Below, one piece after another: positions 18,082-31,100 of a stretch of 64,000 nt of DNA. Both the position numbers and the translations under genes were made by a program. The stretch is from Zopfochytrium polystomum (Eukaryota > Chytridiomycota > Chytridiomycetes > Chytridiales > Chytridiaceae): contig JAIVFJ010000040.1 of NCBI GenBank assembly GCA_025765615.1, positions 310,001 through 374,000 of the forward strand, written 5' to 3'. Every line of letters starts with the position of its first letter. Position 1 is the first letter of the stretch. The notes below the pieces were generated by a model. The model did not search any database and was not told the origin of the DNA. It saw nothing but the letters and a program-made list of their open reading frames with translations.

Positions 18082-19646
18082 TTAGACGACCATGTCAAAC
18101 GTTCTGCAGCAGGGGCACTCGACGACAAGCGCGGGCGCGTCGCCCAGGTGCGGCGCGTCGATCAGCTGGAACGACACTGATGGCGAAGCCGGGCATGCGC
18201 GGCTGCAGCACCAAGCAACAGCGTGGGCAAGCAGCAAGCAGCGTTACGCAATTAAATTTGTTTTCGGGCGCGTGCGTTCGTAGGAGTGCGTTCGGGCGCG
18301 TTGCGTTCGTCCCGTGCGCGGGCGCATTGAAAACGAGAAAAAAGCAGACGTGTTAGATGCGAATGTACAAACAAAATAACCAAAAAAGCAGACCCGTGCT
18401 CCCGGACCCGCCGCTGCAGCGCGCGCACCACAAAGTCGATCGTCACGCCGCTGCCGCCGCCGCCGTTGCCCAGCGGGAACCGGAACCCGCACGTACGGCC
18501 GTCGTCCTCCTCGTCGTCGTCATCATCGACGTTGTCATCATCATCATCCATGGCGCCGTCGTCCACCGCCACACAGCGCGTCCCACCAGCGCCGCCGTCC
18601 CCGACCTGCTTCCGCCGCCGGCCCGCCGCCGCGCGCCCCAAGCAGACGAGCACGGTCCCACCCACGTCCGTCGCCCAGCACGCCGCAACCGCCGACGCCG
18701 CCTGCCGCTGCGGCGGTGGCAACAGCAGTGCACGGCGGTTGGACGGGCAGGCGGCCGACGGACAGGCGACGGGAAGTCGGACGGGGACCAGGGGCGCCGG
18801 CCCGCGGGTGCGGACGAGCTTTTTCCGCGCGGCGGCCAGCGCTAGGCCCATCGAGGCTTGCTGTTGCTGGTGTAACGCCGGCGACTCGGGGGGGAGGGGG
18901 AGGAGAGTGGATGTACGGGGTGGAGAGGAGGGAGGCGACGGGGACGATGAGGACGATGAGGAGGAGGAGGAGAATGGCGAGAAGTGGGTGGTGGAGGAGG
19001 AGGAAGAGAAGGACGACGACAGCGGCGGCGAAGAAAAGAGCGGCGGGTACGGAGGTGGTGTTGGGGGCGTGACGGTGATCGGCCCGAGGTCTGGCATGCC
19101 GGCGTCGCCGTCAGCGTCCGCCGGGTCGTCATAGGCATAGCAAGGGGTCGGCGAGAGCCGGCGCTTGAGCGACGCCGGCGGCGACAGCGCGGACGTCGAC
19201 GACTGGGACTGGATCAGCGGCAGCGAATGCGGGTGCGGAAGGGGGGTGTGCGCGGGAGGGGAAAGCAGGGTTGGCGGCGGGGCCAGGAGGAGCTGGCCTT
19301 GGGTGTGGTGGTTGTGGTGGTTGTGGTGGTGATGGGTCGGGTGGAGGGGCCGTCGGCGGGGCGGGTGCAGGAGCACGCGGTGTGGGTGACCAGGAGCGAT
19401 CTGGCGGCGGTTGGCGATCAGATCTTCCGAGGTGCTGCCGAAGGTGCCCGACCAGGACGACGACGACGAGGGCGAGAGCGAGGGCGAGGACGACCCTAAG
19501 AAGGCGGCGGCCGTGGCAGGATGATGACGCTGATGATGTTGGTGATGGTGAAGAGGCGGCTGTGGCGGCGGCGGCGGCGGCGGCGGCGGTTCGTCGACGT
19601 CCATAGCAGCTGCGCCCAGGGGTTGGGTGGAGTGGGACGAGGACAT
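18082..19646 (-). CDS. Hypothetical low-complexity protein
   Basis: Two-exon model: 19646-18394 and 18202-18082 (phase 2), 457 aa. The ATG is MSSSHSTQP..AAAMDVDEP. An open frame continues upstream only as (CT)n-encoded Arg-Glu repeats, which I treat as leader. The N-terminal two thirds are Pro/Ser/His/Gln tracts, followed by an acidic run near residues 380-395. The C-terminal 80 residues look folded: CGFRFPLGN..TIDFVVRALQRRV, then in exon 2 VSFQLIDAPHLGDAPALVVECPCCRTFDMVV. The donor is GTCTGC, which is unusual; the acceptor is CTGCAG. I recognise no family. Exon 1 is likely coding; the splice is less sure. Confidence 0.5.
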
Positions 19647-19721
19647 GCAGAGAGAGAGACCTTGCTGGGTCACACGCCTGCAAGAAGCATCAACAAACTG
19701 TCTCAGGTGTTTGGAGACCCT

Positions 19722-19724
<3 letters not shown>

Positions 19725-19793
<69 letters not shown>
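19725..19793. repeat. (CT)n microsatellite
   Basis: About 34 CT units, just upstream of the hypothetical gene. The antisense reading gives the spurious Arg-Glu repeat. Confidence 0.95.
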
Positions 19794-19798
<5 letters not shown>

Positions 19799-19805
19799 AC
19801 ATCAT

Positions 19806-20314
19806 GACACATCTGCCTTCCCATCACTAATCCACGCAGGACTATCGCATCAGCGCGGAAAAGAGCACCTGTACTTTTTGCCGTGTTCCTTTTGCTTCCG
19901 CCTGGGCGCCCCTCATCGGCCAGCTGAATCGGTCGTCAGGCGAAATGTGTGAAGTCGAGGAGCAACAAAAGAAAGGTCGGATGGTTTGGGGGGAGGGAGC
20001 TGTCGGGTAATGTTGAGGAGAAACTGAGGTACGACCGGCTGCAGCGAGCCGCAACATTGAGCGAACAGAGACTAGTGGGCTATGGTCGTGCATGATTCCA
20101 AAACGCAACGAGGAGAAAAGCGAGCAACAAGGCCAAATAACACACGAGTATGTGGCGAGTCCCACCACAAACGGAAAAACAAAAACAAAAAAAGCTAGCA
20201 GGGAGGGGGCCGGCCAAACAAGTCGGGAGGGACGGCGTCAAACAGTCGTCAGAGTAACTTAATTAGAAAAGAAGACATAGCCCGACGTTCTTCCTTTCTC
20301 TCCTATTTCGTTTT

Positions 20315-20345
<31 letters not shown>

Positions 20346-20488
20346 GGCTAGGGGAAACAGGTCGTGGTGGTGGTGATGAGTGTGCTGAAGTGAAGCGTGT
20401 TCTGAGGTACGCCATTGATGCAAAATAGTCGATCGGACGCCGCGTGCTCGCGGGCGGCAGGGGCCTACGTTATTTCTCGCCGTCAGCT
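19806..20488. other. Intergenic, 3' side of the AEC gene
   Basis: Holds a 29-bp T-run near 20317-20345 and no convincing reading frame. Possible 3' untranslated sequence of the transporter lies at its right edge. Confidence 0.4.
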
Positions 20489-22491
20489 TCAAATCGTAGT
20501 TACGATCGAGATGATGACAGACAAGCAGACGGTCATTGTGAACATCGCCAACACGTCTGTATTGAGAGGCGCAGCGCATTCAGTCATAAGTTAGAAGCGA
20601 CCCGAATCGGAACGCGCCAGAAGAAGAAGAAGAAGAAGAAAGAAACGAACTACTCACATTGTACAATGACGACCCCCGCAATCGCGGTCGCCTCACCCCT
20701 CGGGTGCCACAGCTGCGTGAAAAACACCGTCGACGCGGCGGTGGGAACCGACCCCTCCAGCATCATGACTAGCAGCATCATCTTGTCTCCCTTGCCCAAA
20801 ACGCCCGCCCGCACGAGGCCCCACACTGTGGTAATGGCGATGGCGGGAAGCACGAGCAAGCGGGCGATGGCGACGCCGGCGATGACGGACGGCTTGCCGA
20901 GCGTCGAAACGTTGAGCCGGCCGAGCGCCGCGCCGAGGTTCAGCAGCGCGAGAGGCACGGCTGACTGCGAGAGGTACTGGATGGACTGAAAGAGGAAGGA
21001 CAGCGGTGGCTCGTGGGATGAGGTGCTGCTGGCGACAAACAGCTGTTTCAGGGGTGTTGCGGTGATGATGAGGCCTGAAATCGTCTGTCGGTTGCAAAGA
21101 ATAAAGCAAAGAATTTAGAAAAACCAAGTCGGCCCGCCGACGGCACAAGAGAGGAAGAGAGAGAGAGAGTCGCTCACCCCAATGTTGGCCAAATTTGCCG
21201 TAGACTGAAGCACAAACTTTGCTCGGGCCGACAAGACCCACCGCCGCGGCCACCGGCGCGGCTTCCGGGCAACCCCCGCCTCGACGTCCGCCCCTCCGCG
21301 TTCTGCCGGCTCAAGTTGGTGGAGGTCGTCCTCCACCCGCAGCTCGGGGGCTTTGCCGACGATTTCTGCAACCGTATCAAGCTTGCAGTTCGCGGCCGTT
21401 CGCTTCGCCGGCCCGGCTACGGTGCTGCTGGTGGAGTCGATTGAGCGCATCCAGCCGTCTTCCCGCTCAGCCGCGTGCTCCCTGCTCACGACCGCGGTCG
21501 AGGCGGAGAAGGAGAGCTGATCTTCTGGATGGACTGGACGAGGCGCGGACGGCGCAACAACTGCGGTCTCTACTGGAGACTCTGGCACCGCCTCGGAAGT
21601 GGAAGGGAGGGTTGGCTCGTTCGAGCCTGGCTGCTTGAAGTCTTCGCCGAAGTAGATGTAGCCCACCGAGAAGAAGAAGATATTGGTAAAGCACATGAAA
21701 GCCGCAATGTACCTGCGAAGCGAAAGAGGCAACGGTGCGTCAATGAGTCGCCCGAATACTTTACAAAATCAGACATGCATGGGTCGATCACTCACGCCGC
21801 GCCCGTTGTGGCATCAGCTGCTGTGAAAGGGGCGAGCGTCCCGATGGACGCCACAATAGCGAAAGGGAGATCGCCGTTGTTTCCCATGGCGGTGGCAAGA
21901 ACAGCACCGTATCGAAAGTCTTTTGGCGGATTTGTGAGCCTAAGCACGATGTTTCCGATGGTGAGACCGAGGATTGCGTTGACGACGGCAGCGATAGTCA
22001 TTACGCCAAAGACACCGATGTTGGACGAATCGATGCCGGCCACGATGTTTGCAAAGAGGAGGCAGGGATACAGAACCCACACGAGTAACTGGCCAAGGCC
22101 GGAGGAAGAGAGAGAAAGGGATTTGCCTTAGTAGTGCGTGGCGGCGCGCACCCGTCTCGTCGTAATTCCACTCACTGAGGCCATGACTTTGGAGCCTTCA
22201 CTAGTTAACAGGTTCTTCCTCGCGACGAAAAACCCAACGCCTTTTTGTTCGAAGGTGGTTTTCAGAAAAAAAAACGCATCAGTATGACTGCTGCAGTCAA
22301 AGGACCAGCCCAAAAATAAGGAATGCATCAGAAATCCACCCTATCCCGGAGAGCACGCACGCACGCACGAATGGATTTAACAGTCGTGCTGGGAACGGAA
22401 CGCTGGCTGGCGGGGGGGGCGACTCACCCATGAGGAACAGCAGTTTGATGATCGGACGACATGACGTCCAGATGATTGCCGACAGCTCCAT
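20489..22491 (-). CDS. AEC-family (auxin efflux carrier-like) membrane transporter
   Basis: Six exons on the minus strand: 22491-22428, 22240-22176, 22088-21796, 21712-21178, 21084-20658, 20556-20489. Phases agree throughout and give 483 aa. The N-terminal half has about five membrane segments (IIKLLFLMG, FFVARKNLLT, VLYPCLLFANIV, AILGLTIGNIVLRL, ATAMGNNGDLPFAIV), followed by a long polar loop (about 165-320). The C-terminal half has five more (VPLALLNLGAALG, LLVLPAIAITT, MLLVMMLEGSVPTA, VIVQY.., MFTMTVCLSVIIS). The order and the GNNGDLPFA and EGSVPTA motifs match the AEC/ECM3 group of fungi and plant PILS. Substrate is unknown; the probable site is ER or another internal membrane. The second acceptor is A-rich (AAAAAG). 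Confidence 0.85.
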
Positions 22492-25400
22492 TCTTGCCCG
22501 TCTTTATTTTCTTCTTTGTTTGTTCACGCATAGGTGGGAGCGGGAGAACAGCGAGGTAGGGACCCACAAAAGGTGAAGAGTGCGAGTGAGAAAAACGCCA
22601 AGGTCAAGGACACGCCCAGTGGCCGAGTTACTTACGAGGAGGAGGAGGGAACAGCCCGAGCGCAGAGCAGCAAGCAAGACAGGAATAATGACCCGACCGA
22701 GCCGACTTGCAGGGTCCGGGTGACCTGACGGATGCGCGCGCCCTTCCTTTTACTCCAAAGGTCCAGAACAGACAAGCGCGAAGGGACGGGGCGGGCGAGG
22801 CTGGCGGGCGGGGCGGGCGGGCGGGAACTTTGGGCTGGTGAGGTTGGTGTGAGGTCCAACCGAGAGGCTTGGGGCGATCGGGGAGGCGATCGCGGGAGAA
22901 GTCTTTCTTTTTTCTATTTATTCGTCTTTCTTGATCTTTTTTCCTTTTTTTTCCTTTTTTTCCTTTTTTTTATTTTTTTTTTTTCTTTTACCCACCCTCT
23001 TTCCCTCTTTGTCATTTGATTATGAATTGAAGCTTCAGGGCCTCCATCCAACTCATGCAAGACAGATAGATAGACAGACAGACAGAACAAATAATTAATT
23101 CATTTTCTTCCCCCGCTTCTCGGGCCGAAGTCAAATTTCTTTCTTTTCTCTTTCCACAAAATGTAAATAAAAAATAAAAGAAAGATAAAAAAATGATAAG
23201 GTGGGCCGAGCCGAGCACGGAAGCGCGTACATGTCAAGAGGATTGACATAATGAATCATACCATGCGTGGAAGATTCGATGGGAAAATAAATAATACGGC
23301 TCCCGGGTTGTTGGCGCGGGTATTTATCTATTTGCAGTGCGGGCGGGACATCAAAAACATTCTTTCAAAGTTCAAAGTCTAGTAAATCTTCCTTTCCGGG
23401 ATATCCCCCCCCGCACGCACACAATTCAAAAAACCCGCTTAAACCACGTCAGTGATTGAAAATGGGATAAAGAAAGATTGAACGAGAGAGCATTGACAGC
23501 GAGGACGCAGCGGAGTGCGTCGCGACGCTGGAAGGGCATGGGAATGAGGTCAAGTCAGTGGCGTGGTCCTCGTCCGGGTTGCTGGATACCCTCCATCCCC
23601 CTCCCCTCAGGGTCTGCAACTGCCACAAGGTGCTAAGGTCAAAACCACATGTCCTGGAGGCAGTCTGTCTCACGTTAAGAGTATCCTACTAAGCGCTTCA
23701 CAGCGGCGCCGTTGGACGGCACGAAGCCCCACCGCTGGCTGCTACAAGGATCCTGCAGCTGGAGGAGCTGGATGAGGTGGTGGAGGGGTGCATTGCAGTT
23801 GCCTGTACGTGTGCACGAGCAGGACAACAGTCCTGCTACAGACTTGTGTGATACGATGACACTCTGACCCTTTTTTTTGTTTTTGATGATTCGCTGCTGA
23901 GCGGCCGTAGGTGGAAGTAGCTTTGTCACTCACGGAATCAGCACAAGGGGAGGCCTTGTGTGTCCTGTGGTGGGTGACTCAACCCTCGTGAGCAAGGGCT
24001 GCCTACTCTGCTTGGACTGAACAGACAGCTGACCAACGACAGAACAAGAACAACCCCCCTCACCAGTTGGCGGGAAAATCTGTTCACAACGCCCTTCATG
24101 GCAGCCGCACTGGGTTTCGGACGAGTGCTCCTTACCTGTCTGCCTGCTCTGTAGACGCTGCACTCTGATAGGGGTTTGGACAGACGTACTTTGTTCCCCA
24201 CAGTCACTCACAACATCTGTCCCCCACACAGTGGCACATGCTCATTCTCGCTACACCAAGCGCCCATTTGTCCTTGGCCTACATGTAGGACAGATTTTCA
24301 ACCCTTTGTTACATCAGCTACAGGAATTGATTTGCCAGAACAAAAAAATGCAGCAGAAAGTGCTCTTTCCAGGCTTTCCATTCCTGCCAAACTTGCAGCA
24401 GATCAATTGAAATTTGCAGGTGCAGTGAAGTCTGCCATCCAAAAAAGTAGGTAAAAAACCTAAATAAAGGACGTTGGGGTTTGAAGGGTTAAGAACTTCT
24501 GGGACAATCAACTCGGGCGGATGCCCACATTTCGTCAAACCGTTCCGTGGGCTTGTTCCAGGCACCAACACGAATCAGCCGACAGAGCTGTTTGGATGGG
24601 CGATGCTTGGCTCGCAAACTATTCGTGGTGGAACAGCACTAATTATTTTTTTGAATATCTTTTGTCCCGCACTGTAAATATAAAAATCGGAGAGAGCGGG
24701 ACGAGAGGAGTTCACTCTTCGTTTTCGATGGTGGATCTCTGTTGTTGGCACTTGCCCCCCGCATGTTTGTGTGCTTGTGCAAACTGTTGGAGGATCAGCC
24801 AGCGCGTTTTGCAGCCTCCCGCCGCCCAGCCAGGCAAAGCGTCAATGGATATAAAAAGCTTGGATAACTTGCCTGTTCTTCCAGACAACATTGGAGGAGA
24901 GAAATTTGTAATATGGCAAATTTGCATACCGTTTGAAGAAAAGATCCCATTCGCTCATTTGACAAACTACTCTTTCAATATGGCTTGTAACCAAGTGACG
25001 TTCATGGTTTCACTGGTAACGCATCCTTCTTGCATTGCTCTGGCAATCGAGAAATTGACATTTAACATTTTGGGGTATTTATTTAATGCGATAAGTTAGT
25101 GATAGAGATAGAGGGATGATTCCAAATTTTCAAACACCGACATGACAGCAATACTCTAATTTTTCCAAGGATCATCAGTATCATTTAATTATCGGAATCA
25201 TTTATTGTGCATGCTATCAGGAGCGTATTGGACGCTTCAAAATTCCAATCGAGTCTTTGGACAGCTTTTAAGTGTTCGGTCATCACTCCTCTCGGTAACA
25301 CGATAATGATAAGAAGGCAATTCTCGTGATATTCTATCGATAAGTAACGTTTTTGAACACCCACTCTTTGAAAGCCAAGTGCTGTTACAGTTTTTACCCG

Positions 25401-25503
25401 TACAGACTATTTCCTTACAAACTTGATTACACAAAACTAACTCGGACAAAAGGTCCAGACCTGACTGAATGCACACTGTGGATAAGGCCTTTCAACACAG
25501 CAA
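22492..25503. other. Long intergenic stretch
   Basis: I see no supported gene. It begins with probable promoter DNA of the AEC gene (GC-rich, GGGCGGGCGGGCGG near 22800), then T-runs and A+T-rich DNA. A frame of 192 codons at 24521-25099 has no recognisable domain and no conserved context. Confidence 0.4.
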
Positions 25504-26620
25504 TGTGAGACTACATTGTGGTCTCAGTGATAAAGTCCAGGGATTTTATTCGCAAAAACAAGCACACCTGTCATAAAACCACAAAGATCAGGACCCCACA
25601 TTATTATTCCTAGTTCTTTAGTTTCCACGGCGTTATCAAAGTGTAAATTGGACTGCCTTTACTACTTTTGTCTTTACAGTTTCTGTTTCCCCTGGGTTTT
25701 CTCTACATATTTTCTTCTTCAGTGACTAACAGAGACTGACCAACTGCATTGGGATGGGGTACCTGACAGGCCATACCCCACGCCTGCCAAATTCATTATC
25801 TGTTTTTGTCACTTGTACACACACGCATAGAGGTTGGGGACTTCGAGCATTTGTGGTGAATGTTCCAAGTTGGGAGGGTTGACTATTTTATATCTCTCTG
25901 CTTTTGGGCCATTTCTCTTTCCTTTTTTCTTCAATCTGATTTCTGTTTTGGCACCAAAACAGAGACCCTTCAAATCCATCTGGCCTGCAACGACGAGGGT
26001 AGTAGGAGGTGGTACACACCCAGCTGCGTATGTCATCTCTTACTGAGGCCTCTTAAAGTACTGTGGGTGGAGCGGAGTTGGCCCCTCCTGTGATGGCATG
26101 ACATGGGGGCGGGTGTGAGGCCGCCCTCACCGCTGTCTGGGAGCGTCGGGAGTGGTGTCCCCACCACCCCCGACGCCTCAAGGGTTCCCTCCCCGACTCA
26201 CCTTGGTCCTATTGCCGTGAGAGTTGCGTTAGCACAAGTGCAATGTGGCAAAGCCCATTTGTAGAGTGGTGGAGTGGATGTGATGGGGCTCGGGGCATGC
26301 CCAATTGTGAGTTCCTGTGTACGAGTTCCCAGCTGGCGACCTTCTGACCCCTACATAGTTGACTACCTCCTCTCTCCTGCCTTTGTTGCTGTTGACGACA
26401 AGGGTTCCCTCAGCACTGCGCAGTGAGGGGTAGTCTGTCATACTCTGTCTGTCCTACTGTGCTACTAACTGCTCTTGAGAATAGGTTCTTTGCCAGATAA
26501 AACCCCCGTCTGCCCTCTTCTCTCTTCTATTCTGCTGTTGTGTTTGCACCCTAGGGAGTGCCCTTCTGTTTCCCCTCACTCCAGCCCTCAGCCACATGAG
26601 TAATTGGTGCTCCTGGGAGG
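25504..26620 (-). repeat. Family R repeat, copy C (truncated)
   Basis: Starts with the TIR (TGTGAGACTACATTGTGG...) and follows the reverse complement of copy B through the ACATATTTTCTTCTTCAGTGACTAACAG region to the GGGAGTGCCCTTCTGTTTCCCC region. It stops near 26620 without the far TIR. Diverged from B by many substitutions and gaps, so older. Confidence 0.75.
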
Positions 26621-27251
26621 AGAGGCATAGTCTTGAGCTGTCTCTGAGTCACAGTATCTGGGAGGCTAAGAGTCGGGAGACGTTCAGGTGGCCCAGCCAG
26701 AAGACAACGATACACTGTTACATCACGCTGATGTGGCAAAAATTAAATGGAATATGTGAGCAAAGAAGTGATCATGGCTCTGGATTGATTCCAATCGAAT
26801 TGCCAGTATAAAGCCCAATGATATGGCGTCTGGGGATGAAGAACTTGATGACTTCGAGGACCAAATTTGGGTTCCTTGAATGAGTAAGTGTGGCCACTTT
26901 TTTTCTGACAAGGAAGGCCTCCAGCTCAAAACACGTGATTGACTGATTGATTCCACCAAGAAAACGCCACCCCCCGGCCGCCACAGGACGCACCCACACA
27001 ACCCGAAAACCAATCGCTTTTTCTTTTTGGTGGCGCAACTACAGCCCAAACAGACAGCAGCAGAAGTAGCAATGCACAGACAGACAGACAGACAGGGGAT
27101 GGATGCAATCTCTGTTCCCGCCCACCCGAAAACCAAAACATTAGAAACAGAAAATAAAGAAAAGAACCAGCAAAACCAAACAAAACCAATAAAACGAAAA
27201 AGGAATATTAATACATAAAAGAAAAAAAAATTCCATTGCGAAGAGGCCCCC
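26621..27251. other. Intergenic
   Basis: No supported gene. Contains a short CAGACAGACAGACAGACAG tract near 27077 and A-rich DNA before the next promoter. Confidence 0.4.
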
Positions 27252-27252
27252 C

Positions 27253-27258
27253 TATAAG
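27253..27258 (+). promoter_or_regulatory. TATA-like box of the 72-aa gene
   Basis: TATAAG, 94 nt upstream of the ATG at 27352, in an otherwise GC-rich stretch. Confidence 0.45.
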
Positions 27259-27351
27259 AGGGCGGCCAGCCGCCCGCACTGGTCATCCACCACCGCTCAA
27301 GAAAGAAAACGGAAACACAAACCCTCATCAACCCACAACCCACCACCATCC

Positions 27352-27422
27352 ATGGAGAACTTCCTCGAGAAAGTCGGCGACTCTTTCAAGGCCGAGGGCG
27401 GCTACAAGGTATGGATTGCCGG

Positions 27423-27485
<63 letters not shown>

Positions 27486-27980
27486 TACACAATTTTCTTC
27501 GCATTACCGATGTCGAAAGGGGGGCGGGGCCGTTCTTCTCTTCTCGCTTCACCCCCCGGTCCATCGCCATACCACCGTGAAACTCACTCCAGCATGCCTG
27601 TTTTCCATCTCGTCACTCCACGTCACTCCACTTCACCCCACCCCTTCCCCAACTCTACAACCACACACAGGGCGAGAAAGTACTCGGTGGCATCCTCGGT
27701 GCCGTCGCCATCGCCGGAGTCGGCTACCTTGGCTACGAAGGTGAGGAGTGTGTCGCGCGCGCGGTTCCTTTTGTCCTGTGCTTGGAGTCTTTTGCTGCGA
27801 GCCCCCGATTTGCTAATCACCATTTCCCCTCACCCCGCGCTCGCGTGTTGTGTGTGTGCGCGTTTTCTTGTTGACGTGACAACTGCAGAGTGGCTTAAGC
27901 ACCACAACAAGGAGCACAGCGAGGAGGCCGTCAAGGAGTTCCAGTCGCACGGCAGCTACAAGGCCGACCACAAGAAGTAA
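27352..27980 (+). CDS. Small glycine-zipper-like membrane protein
   Basis: Three exons: 27352-27408, 27671-27740, 27889-27980, giving 72 aa. The N-terminus is an amphipathic segment (MENFLEKVGDSFKAEGGYK). The middle is a small-residue membrane helix (VLGGILGAVAIAGVGYLGYE, repeated G-x3-G spacing), and the tail is charged (EWLKHHNKEHSEEAVKEF). The exon boundary falls between the soluble and membrane parts. Intron 1 holds a 60-bp (CA)n tract, and the exon-2 acceptor is ACACACAG. All splice sites are canonical and in phase. Small glycine-zipper proteins of this type occur in fungi, with functions mostly unknown. None is claimed here. Confidence 0.75.
27424..27483. repeat. (CA)n microsatellite in intron 1
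   Basis: About 30 uninterrupted CA units, starting 15 nt after the splice donor. Confidence 0.95.
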
Positions 27981-28135
27981 TTCGAACGCTGGCCTCCCTC
28001 CCTTGCGTTTCGGTTGCTTTGGGCTCTCTCTCTCTGGTTTTCCAATCCCTCTATCATGTCCAAATAAAAATGATGAAAAACGAAATGCAATTCCTTCCCA
28101 GTTGGCTCTAGCTGTTTCTCCTCTCTTCGCTCGTA

Positions 28136-31100
28136 TTACGACACGCCCGCCGTCGCCGTCGCCGTCGCCGCCGCCTTCTCGCTACCAGGCTCGGGAAGGC
28201 GCCACCGCCGCAGACAGTCCCTCGCCTCGTCAGACAGCATCGCGGCGGGTGACGGCTCGTCGCCCTCGTTGTCCGCCGACTCCTCCGTCTGGCGGGCGCC
28301 AGCCATGCGAAGCAGGTCGGCCACAGCCTCGATGCGCAAGAGAGACGATTCTTGGCGAGCGTCGAGCCTGTGTGTGGCGCGTGTGTGTGAAGGAAGGCGG
28401 GCGAGAACGTTGATTGCTGGGGCGGCGGTGAAGACAAACAAAACAAAAAAGCACAAAAAACCAGACGCTCAAAGACAGACAGACAGACAGGCAGAACAAA
28501 AAGACAAAGGGAAATAAATCCGCCACTCACGTGATGTTGGCTTGTAGCACGTAGTCGCAGAGCGCGCCGTCCGCCATCAGCGCCGCCAGCCGCACCACCG
28601 CCCGCACGTCCGCATCGCCCCGCCGCACCCGCCGCGCAAGCGGCTCGAACCCGCACGGCGGCCGCGTGTGCGACGACAACGCCGCCGCCGATGTCGACTC
28701 TACTGTTGCTGCTCCCGACACCGCCGCCGCCGCCGCCGTAACGCAACAGTCGTCGCCATCGTCCCCTTCGTCGTCGTCGTCTTCGTCCTGTTCTCCTTCG
28801 TCCTCTTCACCGCTGTCATCGGCGTCATCGTACTCGTCGTCGTAGTCGCAGCCGTCGCCACCGCCCTCGCCCCCGTTCCCATCCTTCTCCCTCCGCCCCC
28901 ACCCACCACGCCTCTTCAACCGCCTCCTCCACCGCCGCCTCCTCCGCCTCCGTGCGCACGCCTCCGCCTCCGCATCCACCGCCGCCCTTTTCTGCTCCCA
29001 CAGCGTCCCCAGCACCCGCGCGAGGTGCGCCGCGACCGCATCCGCCGCCCCGGTGACCGTATCCGCATCCGTCTTATCCGCCTCCGCGTGCAACCCTTCG
29101 CCGATCCCACCGAACCCTCCGCCGCCCTCGCCTCCTCGGCGCCGCGACCGCGACCGCCGCCCGCAGAACCCCTGCGCGACGACGTACCGCTCGGCGTTGG
29201 CCGGCCGGCTGGCGACGGGCTTGACGACCGCGATCCGCGCAAAGCACCGCCGCAGCAGGTACAGGACGCCCACCGTGACCGGGTGGCGCTGCGAAAACGT
29301 CTTGACAATAAAGTCGCCGCCTTTTTTCGTGCGGGGGAGAGACAGGGTGAGTGTGAGAGACGGAACTCGACGTCAAAAAACACACACACACGCCTCGCGC
29401 GGTCGCGCGAAGCGTCTGCGCACGCGAATGCGAGCGTTTGGAAAACCACACACACACACACACACAAAAACAAACCTGTCTTAAGCACAAGCAGCGCGGC
29501 CAGCACCTGCCCGACCAGCAGCGCCTTGCCGTGCTCCTCCTGGTGCAGCTCGTCGCCCTTGCAGCTGAACCCGCCGTCCGCAACCACAAGGTCAACGCCG
29601 TCCCTCTTCCTCGTCCGCGTCCTCCTCCTCGGTCGTCCATCACCGCCTTCTTCCTCCTCGTTCTCCTTGTCCTGGTCATCCTGGTCGTCCTCGTCTTCCC
29701 CTTCCAGCGCCGCGCGCACTGCGCGCGCAAAGTGCTCAACGTTCGCCGGGTCCGTCACGTCGCCGGACCCGTCGGCGCCGTACAGCGCCGTGAACTCGGC
29801 CGTCGCCGCCGCCGCCGTCGTCTTTGGTGCAGGAGGAGCGGCAGTTGACAGCAGCCCGCGCGCGGCCGCGTGGAACCGCTCGCACGCCATGTCCTGGTCG
29901 CCGCGCAGCGTCATGCCAAAGCCGCGCACTGCAGGTCGCAGCGAGTACGACGACGACGACGACGCGGCGGCGGCAGCGGTCGTGGCCCACCGCCACAGCA
30001 AGTACTCGACAAACCCGCCGGGCCCCGCGCACAGGTCCGCAAAGCGCAGCGAGCGGCGCGCGCGGGCGTCCGCCCACGCCGATGACGGCCACGACGCGTC
30101 GTCGACCTTGTCGCCGTCGTCGTGGTCCACGCCGTCCTTGCCGTCCTTGTCGTCCTTGCCGTCCCGCCGCCGCACTAACAGCAGCAGCGCGTCGAGGTTC
30201 GCGAGCTTGACGGCGGAGCGGTTGACAAAGACGCTTTTCGCGACGGACTCGTGCGGGTTCGCGAGGGCGCGCGCGCGGCGGAAGACTGCGGCGCCGGCGC
30301 CGCCGGTGGCGGCGGTCATGACGCGGGTTTGGACGGCGTGGAGCGCGGCAACGGTCGGCGCGTCGGAGAAGAGCGACGGGTCGGTGGGCGCGGTCTTAGA
30401 AAGGTGGGGGGGGAAGAAAAGAGAAGAGGTGGTTTTTTTTTTCACGTCAAAAGGGTCCTTTTTTATTGCGCAGTCGATCTTAGGGGTGCGGATAGTTGGG
30501 AGACTGCGAGAGAAGAGAGAGAGGGTAGGAGGAAACAGCGAGCCCCAATGAAACCGAGCGCTCGCCACGCGTGCCTTCCCGCCCTTTCCCTTCAACCAAC
30601 CCCCCCCCCCCACCCCCCCCTCATACCGGGCCCACTTGGATCGTCGTCGCCTGCTTGATCGCGTCCGCGTCCTCGTCGACGATGCCGGCGAGCCAGACAA
30701 CCTTGTCAACGAACAGGTCTGGGTCGACGGGCGGCTGTTTCTTCTGTTGGTGCTGCTGCTGGTGGTGCTGGTGGGGGTACCGATCGCGCGAGTCGCCATG
30801 ACCGCCGCCGCCGCCACCACGGCCGCGGCCACGGTACGAATCGCCGCCACCGCGCCGACGATGGTCCCCGCCGCCGCCGCCGTGTCCGTCGCGACGATCG
30901 TACGGGCCGGGCCGCTGTCCGTCTAGGCCGCCGCCGCCGCCGCCGTCCCATCGGCCGTCGCGGCCTCCGCCTCCTCTGCCACCTCTCCCACCACCGCCGC
31001 CGCGCGAGCGCGACGACGACGCGGACGACGACTGCGGCGGGGGCGGTGGTGGCATGTTCGGCGGCGGGACGGGCGAGTCAATCGGGGTTGCGAGGAAGTC

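Noticed and set aside
19647..19805. Arg-Glu repeat N-terminus of the hypothetical protein
   Set aside because: It is translation of a (CT)n microsatellite. The next in-frame ATG at 19646 begins a more protein-like sequence.
24521..25099. 192-codon plus-strand frame
   Set aside because: No recognisable domain, mixed composition and no splice-supported extension. It cannot be separated from chance.
28668..30551. Open frame of 627 codons on the plus strand
   Set aside because: It is antisense to the CMTR1-like exons. The product is Pro/Arg/Ser low complexity caused by GC-rich codon bias.
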